Origin: Bacteroidota bacterium
Lineage (GTDB): Bacteria > Bacteroidota > Bacteroidia > B-17B0 > Aurantibacillaceae
NCBI GenBank assembly: GCA_020162035.1
Contig: JAIUNM010000021.1
Coordinates: 1-61,596, forward strand
Direction: 5' to 3'
Length of the DNA stretch: 61,596 nt
A program made the translations under genes and the position numbers. The notes below the pieces were generated by a model that had not been told where the DNA came from, made no database searches, and saw only the letters and a program-made list of their open reading frames with translations. How positions within the stretch are numbered: position 1 is the stretch's first letter; each line of letters opens with the position of its first letter. Of this stretch, positions 25,568 to 33,690 are shown piece after piece.

Positions 25568-27010
25568 TTACAAATTATTTTTCAAATATTTATTTAAATA
25601 TTTATTATTTGGTAAAAGCGCTATTTGTATTTTTTTTGCACAATAAATACTATCCAAAATTTCTTTTTGTTTTTCTTCAATTACATCGTTTTGATGGTTT
25701 AATTCTGTTTGTTGCGATAAAATAATTTTATTTTTTTTCTTACGCTGTATAAACATCCATGCTAAATAAATTGAAAAAGCAACAATTAAACCTAAAACTA
25801 TTACAATTGCTAAAATAAATAAATTTTTATTTTTTTTATCTAATTCAAATTGATCTCTAATGTTTTCGCGCTCTATTAAGCCTAACTCTTTTTCTTGATT
25901 TAATAAAAACTCCGTTTCTATATTAGCAAGATTTTTAAAACTTGTTTGATTTATTAAACTATCATTATAACTGTTATATAACGTATAATGATTAAAGGCT
26001 TCTTTATGGTTATTTTCTATTTTAAAAATTTTATATAAACCATAATGTGTTTTCATTAATATCGATACGTCTTTATAATTTGCTTGATTATTAATTAATT
26101 TAATAAAGTTAGATTTTGCTTCTTTATAATTTTTAAGATTTAATTGGCATTTTGCAATTTCTAACTCTACCAATGTTTGATTTGTTAAATCATATGTGTT
26201 AGCGGTTAAATTTTTTGCTTTTAATAAGTAATGAAGAGCGGTATTATAATCTTGTTTTAAATTATAAATTTGAGCTATGCCTTCGTAAACCCTTGCCTGA
26301 AAGGCTTTTCTGTTGTTTTTAATAAATAATTTTAATCCGTTTTGGTAATAATATAAAGATGAATCTAAATTATTAATTTCTCTATAAGCCTCGCCTAAAT
26401 TTAAATAAGAAACACCTATTCCTTTTTCATCATTTAAGTTTTGTTGTAAATTACTCGCTTTTAAATAAAACTGAATTGCTTTTTTATAATCACTTATATT
26501 AAAAAATAATATTCCTAAATTTTTATATGTGTCGCTAATTAGTAATGTGTAGTTTTGTTTTTCACTAATTGTTAAGGCTTCGTATAAATTTTTTGCAGCA
26601 ATAAAATATTTATCCTGCCTTATATAATTGAAGCTTTTAATGTTTAAAAACTTTGCATAATTTGAGCTATCAAAGTTAGTGTTGTAATATTTCGAAATTG
26701 TATCAAAATACAACTCATTTATATTAAACTGTTTGTTTATTGTGTTTAAAAAACATATATAGTAATAGGCATTATAAACACCTTTTTTGTAATTTAATTT
26801 TTTAGATAAATTTATTGCAGGAAGTATTCTGTTTAAATAATTAGTGTTACCAATATAAAGATTTTTATTGAACTCTGCTTTTGCAACAGCCATTATTAAT
26901 TTTACTTTATTCGTGTCTTCTTTACTATTTAAAAGTTTATTTTTTAAAGAGTCTAGATTAGTGCTTAAAACTAAAAATGGAGTTAAAATAAATATGAAAA
27001 ATAGTTTCAA
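25568..27010 (-). CDS. TPR membrane sensor-like protein lacking its output domain
   Basis: A 480-residue protein with a signal peptide (MKLFFIFILTPFLVLS), about seven tetratricopeptide repeats (about 60-370; GNLGILFFNISDYKKAIQFYLKA-type units), one transmembrane helix (about 397-418) and a short coiled coil. It ends with KEILDSIYCAKKIQIALLPN, which in many relatives leads directly into a SpoIIE/PP2C phosphatase domain. Here the protein stops about 15 residues later, so the phosphatase is missing. It starts at TTG 27010, two bases after the preceding gene's stop. It probably acts in periplasmic or surface sensing; the partner is unknown. Confidence 0.85.
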   Translation of the reverse strand: MKLFFIFILTPFLVLSTNLDSLKNKLLNSKEDTNKVKLIMAVAKAEFNKNLYIGNTNYLNRILPAINLSKKLNYKKGVYNAYYYICFLNTINKQFNINELYFDTISKYYNTNFDSSNYAKFLNIKSFNYIRQDKYFIAAKNLYEALTISEKQNYTLLISDTYKNLGILFFNISDYKKAIQFYLKASNLQQNLNDEKGIGVSYLNLGEAYREINNLDSSLYYYQNGLKLFIKNNRKAFQARVYEGIAQIYNLKQDYNTALHYLLKAKNLTANTYDLTNQTLVELEIAKCQLNLKNYKEAKSNFIKLINNQANYKDVSILMKTHYGLYKIFKIENNHKEAFNHYTLYNSYNDSLINQTSFKNLANIETEFLLNQEKELGLIERENIRDQFELDKKNKNLFILAIVIVLGLIVAFSIYLAWMFIQRKKKNKIILSQQTELNHQNDVIEEKQKEILDSIYCAKKIQIALLPNNKYLNKYLKNNL

Positions 27011-27011
27011 A

Positions 27012-28472
27012 TTATAAGTTTAATTTTTCTTTTATGTACTTGTTTGATGGTAATAAGGCTTGTTGAATTCGTTTTGAATAATTAATACTTTCGATAATTT
27101 CTTTTTGTTTTTCTGAAATTAAATTGGTTTTATTTTTAATGCTTATATTCTGTTTTTCGATTAGTTGATTTTGTTTTTCGCTTAGCTTATTGTGTTTAAA
27201 TAAAATTATACAACAAACTATTACAATAATTAAAACAATGCCTGTTATATAAATTTTATTTCGTTGTTGTGTTTTATTAATCTCAATTTTTTTAATTAAG
27301 TTTTTTGTTTTTAAATTATCCTTTTTCTTTTCTTGTGCTAAAGCATGTTCTGATTCTAAATTTATTATTTTCCGGTGATTACTTTCGTTTAACATGCTGT
27401 CTTTAAGCGCATGGTATTTTTCTTGATAACTTAAAGCGTTTTTAAAATCGTTTTTTAGGGCATAAATATTATATAAACCATAATACACATCGCTTAACAC
27501 AACAGCATCACTTTTATTTAATGAGTTTTTTTCGGTTATTTTATAATAATCAAAAGCATTTTGAATGTTGTTTAATTTTAAATGTGTTTTAGCTAAATCT
27601 AACTGTAATAAATTAAATTGAAAAAAATCTGATGCAGAATCAACTAAATTATTTGCTCTTGTAAAATATTGAAGTGCTTCATTAAACTGATTTTTTTTAT
27701 AATAGATTTGTCCAATCCCTTCATAACTATACGATTGGCCTACTTTATTTTTTTGCAAAGTTTGTATTTGCAATGCTTTAGAATAAAAATATTTTGCAGA
27801 ATCGTAAATGTTACCAACAAGGTAAGATTCGCCAATATTTAAATAACTGTGAGATACTTTTAATGTGTCGTTAATTTTATCTCTTATTATTAATGCTTTT
27901 TTATGATAATAAACGGCCTTTTTATAATCTTTAGTATTAATATATAATATACCTAAAGCGTTATAAATGCTTGCTAATATTTTGTCGTTATTTGATTTAT
28001 CGATTAAACTAATGGCTTTATGATAATATTCGGCAGCTTTAGTGTTTAAACCTTGCTTTATAAATATATTACCTTCTATTTTATATAAATTTGCTAAAGC
28101 AACTGTATCATTATTTTTAATTAATATTTCTCTTAAAGTATCAATATAAAATTTATTTTTATAATGCATTACTTTTAAAAAATTTATATTTAATATAGTA
28201 AAATATGAGTTTTTTATTCCATTATAATGGTTTAAAGTTTTTGATAATTTTATAGCTTTTTGTAATGTTTTAAGGTGAAACAAACTATCTACAGTTAAAT
28301 TTTTTGTTCTATAACATTGCTTTATGTATTTTAAATATTGATTTACCTTGTTTGTGTCGTTTGGTGCATTTTCAATGGCTATTTTAATTGAATCTAAGGT
28401 TTTATTTTGTGAAAATAAATTAAATCCAATTCCAATAAAAAAAATAACTAATATTTTATAATGTAATTTAAT
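27012..28472 (-). CDS. TPR membrane sensor-like protein with probable ATT start codon
   Basis: A paralogue of the next gene, about 486 residues: signal peptide, TPRs (about 90-380), one transmembrane helix (about 405-425), a coiled coil and the same truncated ending KEIIESINYSKRIQQALLPS. The first NTG codon (TTG 28283) would remove 63 residues, including a good signal peptide (KLHYKILVIFF, ending FNLFSQN). The reading frame is open back to the redoxin-like gene's stop at 28491. Within that stretch the paralogue's MKL aligns with IKL at ATT 28472. So the start is probably ATT, or the original ATG has been lost. Confidence 0.8.
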   Translation of the reverse strand: MKLHYKILVIFFIGIGFNLFSQNKTLDSIKIAIENAPNDTNKVNQYLKYIKQCYRTKNLTVDSLFHLKTLQKAIKLSKTLNHYNGIKNSYFTILNINFLKVMHYKNKFYIDTLREILIKNNDTVALANLYKIEGNIFIKQGLNTKAAEYYHKAISLIDKSNNDKILASIYNALGILYINTKDYKKAVYYHKKALIIRDKINDTLKVSHSYLNIGESYLVGNIYDSAKYFYSKALQIQTLQKNKVGQSYSYEGIGQIYYKKNQFNEALQYFTRANNLVDSASDFFQFNLLQLDLAKTHLKLNNIQNAFDYYKITEKNSLNKSDAVVLSDVYYGLYNIYALKNDFKNALSYQEKYHALKDSMLNESNHRKIINLESEHALAQEKKKDNLKTKNLIKKIEINKTQQRNKIYITGIVLIIVIVCCIILFKHNKLSEKQNQLIEKQNISIKNKTNLISEKQKEIIESINYSKRIQQALLPSNKYIKEKLNL

Positions 28473-28490
28473 ATCAGCGTTTTTTAATTT

Positions 28491-29018
28491 TTATTCGCCA
28501 GCAGCTTCTTCAATTTTTTCTTCTTTATCTTCGCTATAGTTCCCGCTTTGAGTATCTATGATTTTTCCATTTTTATCCAATACCATTATATAAGGTATGC
28601 TTTTATCTTTTATTCCTAATAAATCTGCTTGTAATTTCATATCAAATTTATCGGTGTCCATAATATATGACCAAAAACCTTTATCTGTAGTTGCTTTAAA
28701 ATCTTCTCTAACTTTTTTTAATCCACCAATTAAAGGAATAAAAATAAAGTTAACATCGTAAACAGTCTGTCCAAAAGCCGGCTTTCCTTTTGGTTTATCC
28801 ATAAATGTACTATACAATGGATTTAACCATTTTTTTAATTCATCTTCAGCACTTCTACTAAATACCCATGCAACAATTGTTTTTTTATTATTTTTAATAG
28901 GTAGGCTTATTGCTTTACCATCTAATGTTTCGCCAATAATTGTGGGGAATGTTTTCCCGTTTTGTGCTACAATTGATAATGTAAAAACACACAATAAAAT
29001 ACTAAATAATTTTTTCAT
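28491..29018 (-). CDS. Exported thioredoxin-fold (redoxin-like) protein lacking CxxC
   Basis: A 175-residue protein with a signal peptide (about 1-18, ending IVAQN). The thioredoxin-like fold is seen in FPTIIGETLDGKAISLP, TIVAWVFSRSAEDELKKWL, and DKSIPYIMVLDKNGKII with the cis-Pro. Where TlpA-like proteins have the redox CxxC, this has SRSA, and no other Cys is in the mature part, so it cannot be a thiol oxidoreductase. It may be a binding or chaperone protein. It is in frame with the downstream TPR gene, separated by one TAA and six codons. Confidence 0.75.
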   Translation of the reverse strand: MKKLFSILLCVFTLSIVAQNGKTFPTIIGETLDGKAISLPIKNNKKTIVAWVFSRSAEDELKKWLNPLYSTFMDKPKGKPAFGQTVYDVNFIFIPLIGGLKKVREDFKATTDKGFWSYIMDTDKFDMKLQADLLGIKDKSIPYIMVLDKNGKIIDTQSGNYSEDKEEKIEEAAGE

Positions 29019-29059
29019 GCAATTAATTTACATAATTTTATTTGAATAAAATTTTTTAT

Positions 29060-30007
29060 TTAAAAATTTTCTAAAGTATATAAACCACTTATTCTTTTTT
29101 CTTTAGGTAAAATATTAAAAGTGAAAGCTAATTCATGGCTTCCTGCGGTATTACCAGATAATTTACTATACGTTAAATCATATAAAAAATTTACACTAAA
29201 CCATTTATTAATATAACCTAAGTTTAAACCTCCAGAGCCAGATGAATTAATAAATACGCCGAATGCGTAATTTTTATGTAATATAAATTGATTATTTAGT
29301 TGCAACATTTGAAAATTTTGTTGTTGAAAATATCTTAATATTGATTGGTATTTTAAATTATTGTTTTTTGAGTTTAAAAATGCAGAAGCATGAATAGTAA
29401 ACCTTATGGGTAATTTACTATAACCAACTAATCCAATATCTGGTTGGTTTATATGATGTGTTGTAAAACCAAAACTAAATAAATTATTATATTGTAATAA
29501 AAAACCACCAGAAATATCATAATTTGTTTTTACTAAAACAGGATTATTTGTTGTATTAACCCAAACAACTCCACTACGAGGGTTAATTTGACTTCCAAAG
29601 CTAAGTTTGTTTTTATCTAAAAAATAATTTATATAACTAAATTCTACCGAAGGTATAATTAGTAATTTATCATTAATTTTTAAATGTTGTGCGTAAATAA
29701 AATTGTAGTTAGTATTTTTTAATGTTCCTCTTGCTTGATCATCATGTAATATAGATAAACCTATTCCTCCTTTTATTTTTTTTAAGTAACAATCTGCACT
29801 TGTACCATAAGTTATATAATTACCCGATAAATTTGGCCATTGATTACGATAATTATTTTGTAATCTAAAACCCCCATTACTTCCTGCATAACTTGGATTT
29901 AAAAATAACAGAGAAGAGTTTGTGTTGTAAAAAATTGGATCTTGAGCGTAAAATAATGTTGTTATAAAAAATAAAATTAAAACTATTTTTATTTTATTTA
30001 AACACAT
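29060..30007 (-). CDS. PorP/SprF family type IX secretion membrane protein
   Basis: A 315-residue protein with signal peptide (ending LFYAQD) and the family opening SSLLFLNPSYAGSNGGFRLQNNYRNQWP. A predicted beta-barrel follows, with SFGSQINPRSGVVW and GFTTHHINQPDIG patterns typical of PorP/SprF. It differs from the member at 24658-25548 in retaining the RNQWP motif common in functional SprF proteins. It heads the block PorP, redoxin-like, TPR, TPR, PorP on the minus strand. Confidence 0.93.
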   Translation of the reverse strand: MCLNKIKIVLILFFITTLFYAQDPIFYNTNSSLLFLNPSYAGSNGGFRLQNNYRNQWPNLSGNYITYGTSADCYLKKIKGGIGLSILHDDQARGTLKNTNYNFIYAQHLKINDKLLIIPSVEFSYINYFLDKNKLSFGSQINPRSGVVWVNTTNNPVLVKTNYDISGGFLLQYNNLFSFGFTTHHINQPDIGLVGYSKLPIRFTIHASAFLNSKNNNLKYQSILRYFQQQNFQMLQLNNQFILHKNYAFGVFINSSGSGGLNLGYINKWFSVNFLYDLTYSKLSGNTAGSHELAFTFNILPKEKRISGLYTLENF

Positions 30008-30066
30008 AAGTAAATTTAAAATAAAACAACTTTAAATACTAATTATTTAATATAATCAGTATTAAA

Positions 30067-30501
30067 TTAACAATCTATTTTATTAATTCTATCTGTATGC
30101 CTTCCACCCTCAAAAGTTTCATTTAAAAATGCTTTTACACATTTTAATGCTTCATTTAAAGTTATAAATCTACCAGGTAAGGTTAATATATTTGCATTAT
30201 TATGTTGTTTTGCAAGTTTAGCTATTTCTTCATTCCAACATAAAGCAGCTCTTATTCCTTTATGTTTATTTGCTGCCATATTAATTCCATTACCACTTCC
30301 ACAAATTATTATTCCTAAATTAACTTCGTTATTTAAAATACTTAAAGCAACTGCGTGTCCAAAATCCGGATAATCTACTCGTTCATTTGAATAACAGCCT
30401 TTATCAATAAAATTAATTTTTTGTTCTTTTAAATATGCAATTATTTGTTCTTTTAATTCAAAACCTGCATGATCACTCCCTATTGCTAATTTTATACTCA
30501 T
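30067..30501 (-). CDS. rpiB: Ribose 5-phosphate isomerase B
   Basis: A 144-residue enzyme that interconverts ribose 5-phosphate and ribulose 5-phosphate in the pentose-phosphate pathway. Visible are GSDHAGFELKEQI, DYPDFGHAVA, the catalytic Cys in GIIICGSGNGINMAANK (about 66) and RAALCWNEEIAKLAKQHNNANIL. The length is typical. It is divergent from nadA across a 493-nt AT-rich gap. Confidence 0.96.
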   Translation of the reverse strand: MSIKLAIGSDHAGFELKEQIIAYLKEQKINFIDKGCYSNERVDYPDFGHAVALSILNNEVNLGIIICGSGNGINMAANKHKGIRAALCWNEEIAKLAKQHNNANILTLPGRFITLNEALKCVKAFLNETFEGGRHTDRINKIDC

Positions 30502-30994
30502 ATTTAATTAATTTTAAAAATCAAAAATAACATTTGTTTAAAAATAATAATGAACGTTAATTAACATTAATAAACTAAGTTATTGATAATGAATAAAAAA
30601 TTATAGTATTCATTAACATTTTAAGTGTTAATTAAGTGTTTTAAATGTTAATAATTACCAATATTAATTTTAATTAAATTAAATTTTAGTTTCTATTAAT
30701 ACTTTATTTATAAAATCAAAAAGAGTTTTTAAGTTTATTTATTTATTTATTAAACTAAATTTTGTGTTTTTAACATTCAATACTACTTTATTATTACTAA
30801 CAAAAATCATTTTATTATTTTAATACATAACTACTGTATTACTGATTTTCAAGTATTTAATTTTGTAATTTTGTTTATTGTTTGTTAGTAGATGTTAATT
30901 ACTTTAAAAACAAATTTTTTAGTAATAAATAATTAACCGTATTAACAAGCTATATATATTAATACATAAATTATTTTTTAAAAATTTTATATAT
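30502..30994. other. AT-rich intergenic region without a recognisable gene
   Basis: A 493-nt stretch, mostly A and T, between divergent rpiB and nadA. It holds promoter sequences for both and several TTAATTAA-type palindromes and near-repeats (GTTAATTA, GTTAATAA). I see no ORF with coding character, no DnaA-box cluster and no clear GC-skew switch within it. It could hold an RNA or long regulatory region, but nothing visible supports that. Confidence 0.5.
30522..30529 (-). promoter_or_regulatory. Possible -7 box of rpiB
   Basis: TATTTTTG on the minus strand fits TAnnTTTG, 20 nt before ATG 30501. No -33 TTG is clear, and such boxes arise by chance in DNA this AT-rich. Confidence 0.35.
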
Positions 30995-31972
30995 ATGTTA
31001 CATAAAGGTTATTTAGAAGTTGATATTGATTTATCACTTGATTTAGTTAAAGAAATTAATTATCTTAAAAAAGAGAAGAATGCAGTTATTTTAGCTCACT
31101 ATTATCAAAATTCTGATATTCAAGATATTGCAGATTATATTGGGGATAGTTTAGGCTTAGCACAACAAGCCGAAAAAACTAAAGCTGATATTATTTTATT
31201 TGCGGGTGTACATTTTATGGCCGAAACTGCTAAAATTTTAAATCCTAATAAAAAAGTATTAATTCCTGATTTAAACGCGGGTTGCAGTTTAGCTGATTCT
31301 TGCCCACCCGATTCTTTTGCGGCTTTTAAACAAAAGCATCCTAACCATATTGTTTTAACTTATATAAATTGTACTGCAGATATAAAAGCTTTAAGTGATG
31401 TTATTGTAACATCAACCAATGCTGTTCAAATTGTAGAATCTTTTCCTAAAGATCAACCAATAATTTTTGCTCCTGATAAAAATTTAGGTGCTTATATAAA
31501 TAAAAAAACCGGTAGAAATATGGTTTTATGGGATGGAACCTGTATGGTACACGAAATTTTTAGTTTAGAAAAATTAATAAAATTAAAACATCAAAACCCT
31601 AAAGCAAAAGTTATTGCACACCCCGAGTGCGAAGCTCCATTATTAGAACATGCTAATTTTATTGGCAGTACAACTGCTTTATTAAATTTTACTAAAAAAC
31701 CCGAAAACGGTAATGAGTTTATTGTAGTTACCGAAACTGGTATATTACATCAAATGCAAAAAGCTAGCCCTACTAAAACTTTTATACCTGCTCCACCTAA
31801 CAATAACTGCGCTTGTAACGAATGCCCTTACATGAAATTAAATACAATAGAAAAAATTTATATTGCTTTAAAATATGAACAACCAGAATTAATTATGGAA
31901 AAAGATTTAATTGAAAAAGCAAAATTACCTATTGTTAAAATGCTTGATTTAAGTGCTAAATTTGGTTTGTAA
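30995..31972 (+). CDS. nadA: Quinolinate synthase
   Basis: A 325-residue 4Fe-4S enzyme that condenses iminoaspartate and dihydroxyacetone phosphate into quinolinate for NAD synthesis. Diagnostic segments are [36 protein letters not shown], the three cluster Cys in [17 protein letters not shown] and [10 protein letters not shown], and [12 protein letters not shown]. No nadB or nadC lies nearby. The gene is followed by a hairpin with T tract (32003-32025). Confidence 0.97.
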   Translation: MLHKGYLEVDIDLSLDLVKEINYLKKEKNAVILAHYYQNSDIQDIADYIGDSLGLAQQAEKTKADIILFAGVHFMAETAKILNPNKKVLIPDLNAGCSLADSCPPDSFAAFKQKHPNHIVLTYINCTADIKALSDVIVTSTNAVQIVESFPKDQPIIFAPDKNLGAYINKKTGRNMVLWDGTCMVHEIFSLEKLIKLKHQNPKAKVIAHPECEAPLLEHANFIGSTTALLNFTKKPENGNEFIVVTETGILHQMQKASPTKTFIPAPPNNNCACNECPYMKLNTIEKIYIALKYEQPELIMEKDLIEKAKLPIVKMLDLSAKFGL

Positions 31973-31996
31973 ACTTATAAATATTTAGTAAATTTG
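31966..31996 (+). promoter_or_regulatory. Complete -33/-7 promoter of the MORN-repeat gene
   Basis: TTTG (31966-31969) and TAAATTTG (31989-31996) with a 19-nt spacer fit the Bacteroidota consensus. Transcription should start near 32001, so the leader of the MORN gene would consist mostly of the hairpin at 32003-32020. Confidence 0.6.
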
Positions 31997-32002
31997 AGAG
32001 AT

Positions 32003-32025
32003 AACACTTTAATTAGTGTTTTTTT
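32003..32025 (+). terminator. Hairpin with T tract between nadA and the MORN gene
   Basis: The stem AACACT / AGTGTT around TTAATT is followed directly by TTTTT, and the next ATG starts three bases later. It can end nadA transcripts. It also lies downstream of the MORN-gene promoter, where it would fold next to the start codon. Confidence 0.65.
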
Positions 32026-32027
32026 AA

Positions 32028-33689
32028 ATGAAAAAATTTCTTCTAATAGTTTTGGTATTATTTATTAAAAAAAGTTGGTCACAAGCAACAAACCCAAATG
32101 GGTATAATAAATTTTTTCACGAAAATGGCGTTGTTAGCAGCGAAGGTAATATGCGCGATGGTAAACCTGATGGTTATTGGAAAAACTATCACAAAAATGG
32201 TAAACTAAAAATAGAAGGTAATCGTAAAAATTTTATATTAGATAGTATTTGGAAATTTTACGACGATAAAGCTCGTCTTCAAAAATCAGTTAATTATTTA
32301 GATGGTAAAAAAAATGGCCCTGCTAATTATTATGATACACTTGGAAAATTAACTACATCAGAAACTTATACTAACGATTTAATAGAAGGTAATAGAATTA
32401 ATTTTTACAAATCAGGAAAAGTTAAAAATATAATTCCATTTACAAAAGGTAAACAAAACGGAACGGCTTATGAGTATTCCGAAGATTCTACCATTACAGC
32501 AATTATAGTTTATACTACAGGAATATTGCAGAGTTATGAAAAAATGAATCAAAAAGATAATGAAGGTAAAAAACAAGGAATTTGGAAAGAGTTTTACGAT
32601 GATTTATCTATTAAAAAAGAAGCAAAATATAACGATGACAGTTTAGATGGTTATGTTAAAGAATTTGATAAAAAAGGAAATTTAACCAGTACAAAAAAAT
32701 TTAATAATGGTAAACCAATTTTAAATGCTCCCGAGATTGCAAATGTAGAAGTATATAAAGAAACATATAGCGATGGGACTTTAAAATACGAAGGCGTTTA
32801 TAGTGATGGTGTTGCTATAGGCACTCATTTTACTTATAAACAAAAACGCCAATGCGATAGTAGTTTATTTTTAGTTGATGACTCAACTACTTTAGAAAAA
32901 AAATATATAAACAAATTAGTTTGTCGTAATATACCTGTGCCAGATAGTTGCATAGAATATTTTGATGGAACAATTATTGCTAAGGGCGCCGTAGATAGTG
33001 TTAGAAATAGAATTGGAGTTTGGAAAGAATACCATTACACTGGTGAGTTTAAAGCTAAAGGAGTTTATAAAGCAGGATACAGGGTTGGTGAATGGGAATT
33101 TTTTTATGCAAGCGGTAAATTAGAACAAAAAGGTAAATATTCTAAAACAGGAAAACCAACAGGGGTTTGGAAATGGTTTTATGAAAGTGGAAATTTATTA
33201 CGTCAAGAAAATTATGTTAATGGAAAACGAGAAGGAGAATTAACTGATTACGATGAACAAGGTAAAATTATTTTAAAAGGAAATTATTTTGACAATAACC
33301 AAGAAGGAAATTGGATATATGAAACGCCAGATTATAAAGAAATTGGAAATTATGTTGCAGGCCAACCAGATAGTGTGTGGAACAGTTATTATATGCCAAG
33401 TGGTAAAAAACGATTTGAAGGAAGATATCAAAACGGCGAACCTGTTGGATTGCACACCTATTACCACTCTAACGGAAAAAAATTTGTAAGCGGAAGTTAT
33501 AGTAATGGCACTAAAAATGGCGATTGGTTTTTTTACGATGAATTAGGTTTTTTAGAGCTTAAAATAAAATATGATAATGATATTGAAATTGCTTGGCAAG
33601 GAATTAAAATTATACCAACATACGAGCAAGGATTAAGAAGTTATAATATTAAATTAGACGATAATAAAACACAAACTATAAAAAAATAA
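32028..33689 (+). CDS. Exported MORN-type (YwqK-like antitoxin family) repeat protein
   Basis: A 553-residue protein with a signal peptide (about 1-18, ending SWSQA). It has some 15-18 MORN-variant repeats, each with an x-Gly-x-Trp/Tyr/hydrophobic core (GYWKNYHKNGKLKIEG, GVWKEYHYTGEFKAKG, GDWFFYDELG). Databases often name such proteins YwqK family antitoxins, from a Bacillus gene, but no toxin is adjacent and this one is exported, so the name says little. The repeats form beta-hairpin solenoids that usually bind proteins or lipids. Its promoter and leader hairpin are visible upstream; the kinase follows by one base. Confidence 0.85.
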   Translation: MKKFLLIVLVLFIKKSWSQATNPNGYNKFFHENGVVSSEGNMRDGKPDGYWKNYHKNGKLKIEGNRKNFILDSIWKFYDDKARLQKSVNYLDGKKNGPANYYDTLGKLTTSETYTNDLIEGNRINFYKSGKVKNIIPFTKGKQNGTAYEYSEDSTITAIIVYTTGILQSYEKMNQKDNEGKKQGIWKEFYDDLSIKKEAKYNDDSLDGYVKEFDKKGNLTSTKKFNNGKPILNAPEIANVEVYKETYSDGTLKYEGVYSDGVAIGTHFTYKQKRQCDSSLFLVDDSTTLEKKYINKLVCRNIPVPDSCIEYFDGTIIAKGAVDSVRNRIGVWKEYHYTGEFKAKGVYKAGYRVGEWEFFYASGKLEQKGKYSKTGKPTGVWKWFYESGNLLRQENYVNGKREGELTDYDEQGKIILKGNYFDNNQEGNWIYETPDYKEIGNYVAGQPDSVWNSYYMPSGKKRFEGRYQNGEPVGLHTYYHSNGKKFVSGSYSNGTKNGDWFFYDELGFLELKIKYDNDIEIAWQGIKIIPTYEQGLRSYNIKLDDNKTQTIKK

Positions 33690-33690
33690 A

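Noticed and set aside
30502..30994. oriC between rpiB and nadA
   Set aside because: AT-rich and divergent, but no DnaA-box cluster and no skew change visible within it.
32028..33689. Toxin-antitoxin system, from the YwqK-like repeats
   Set aside because: The protein is exported and no toxin gene lies nearby; the family name is historical.
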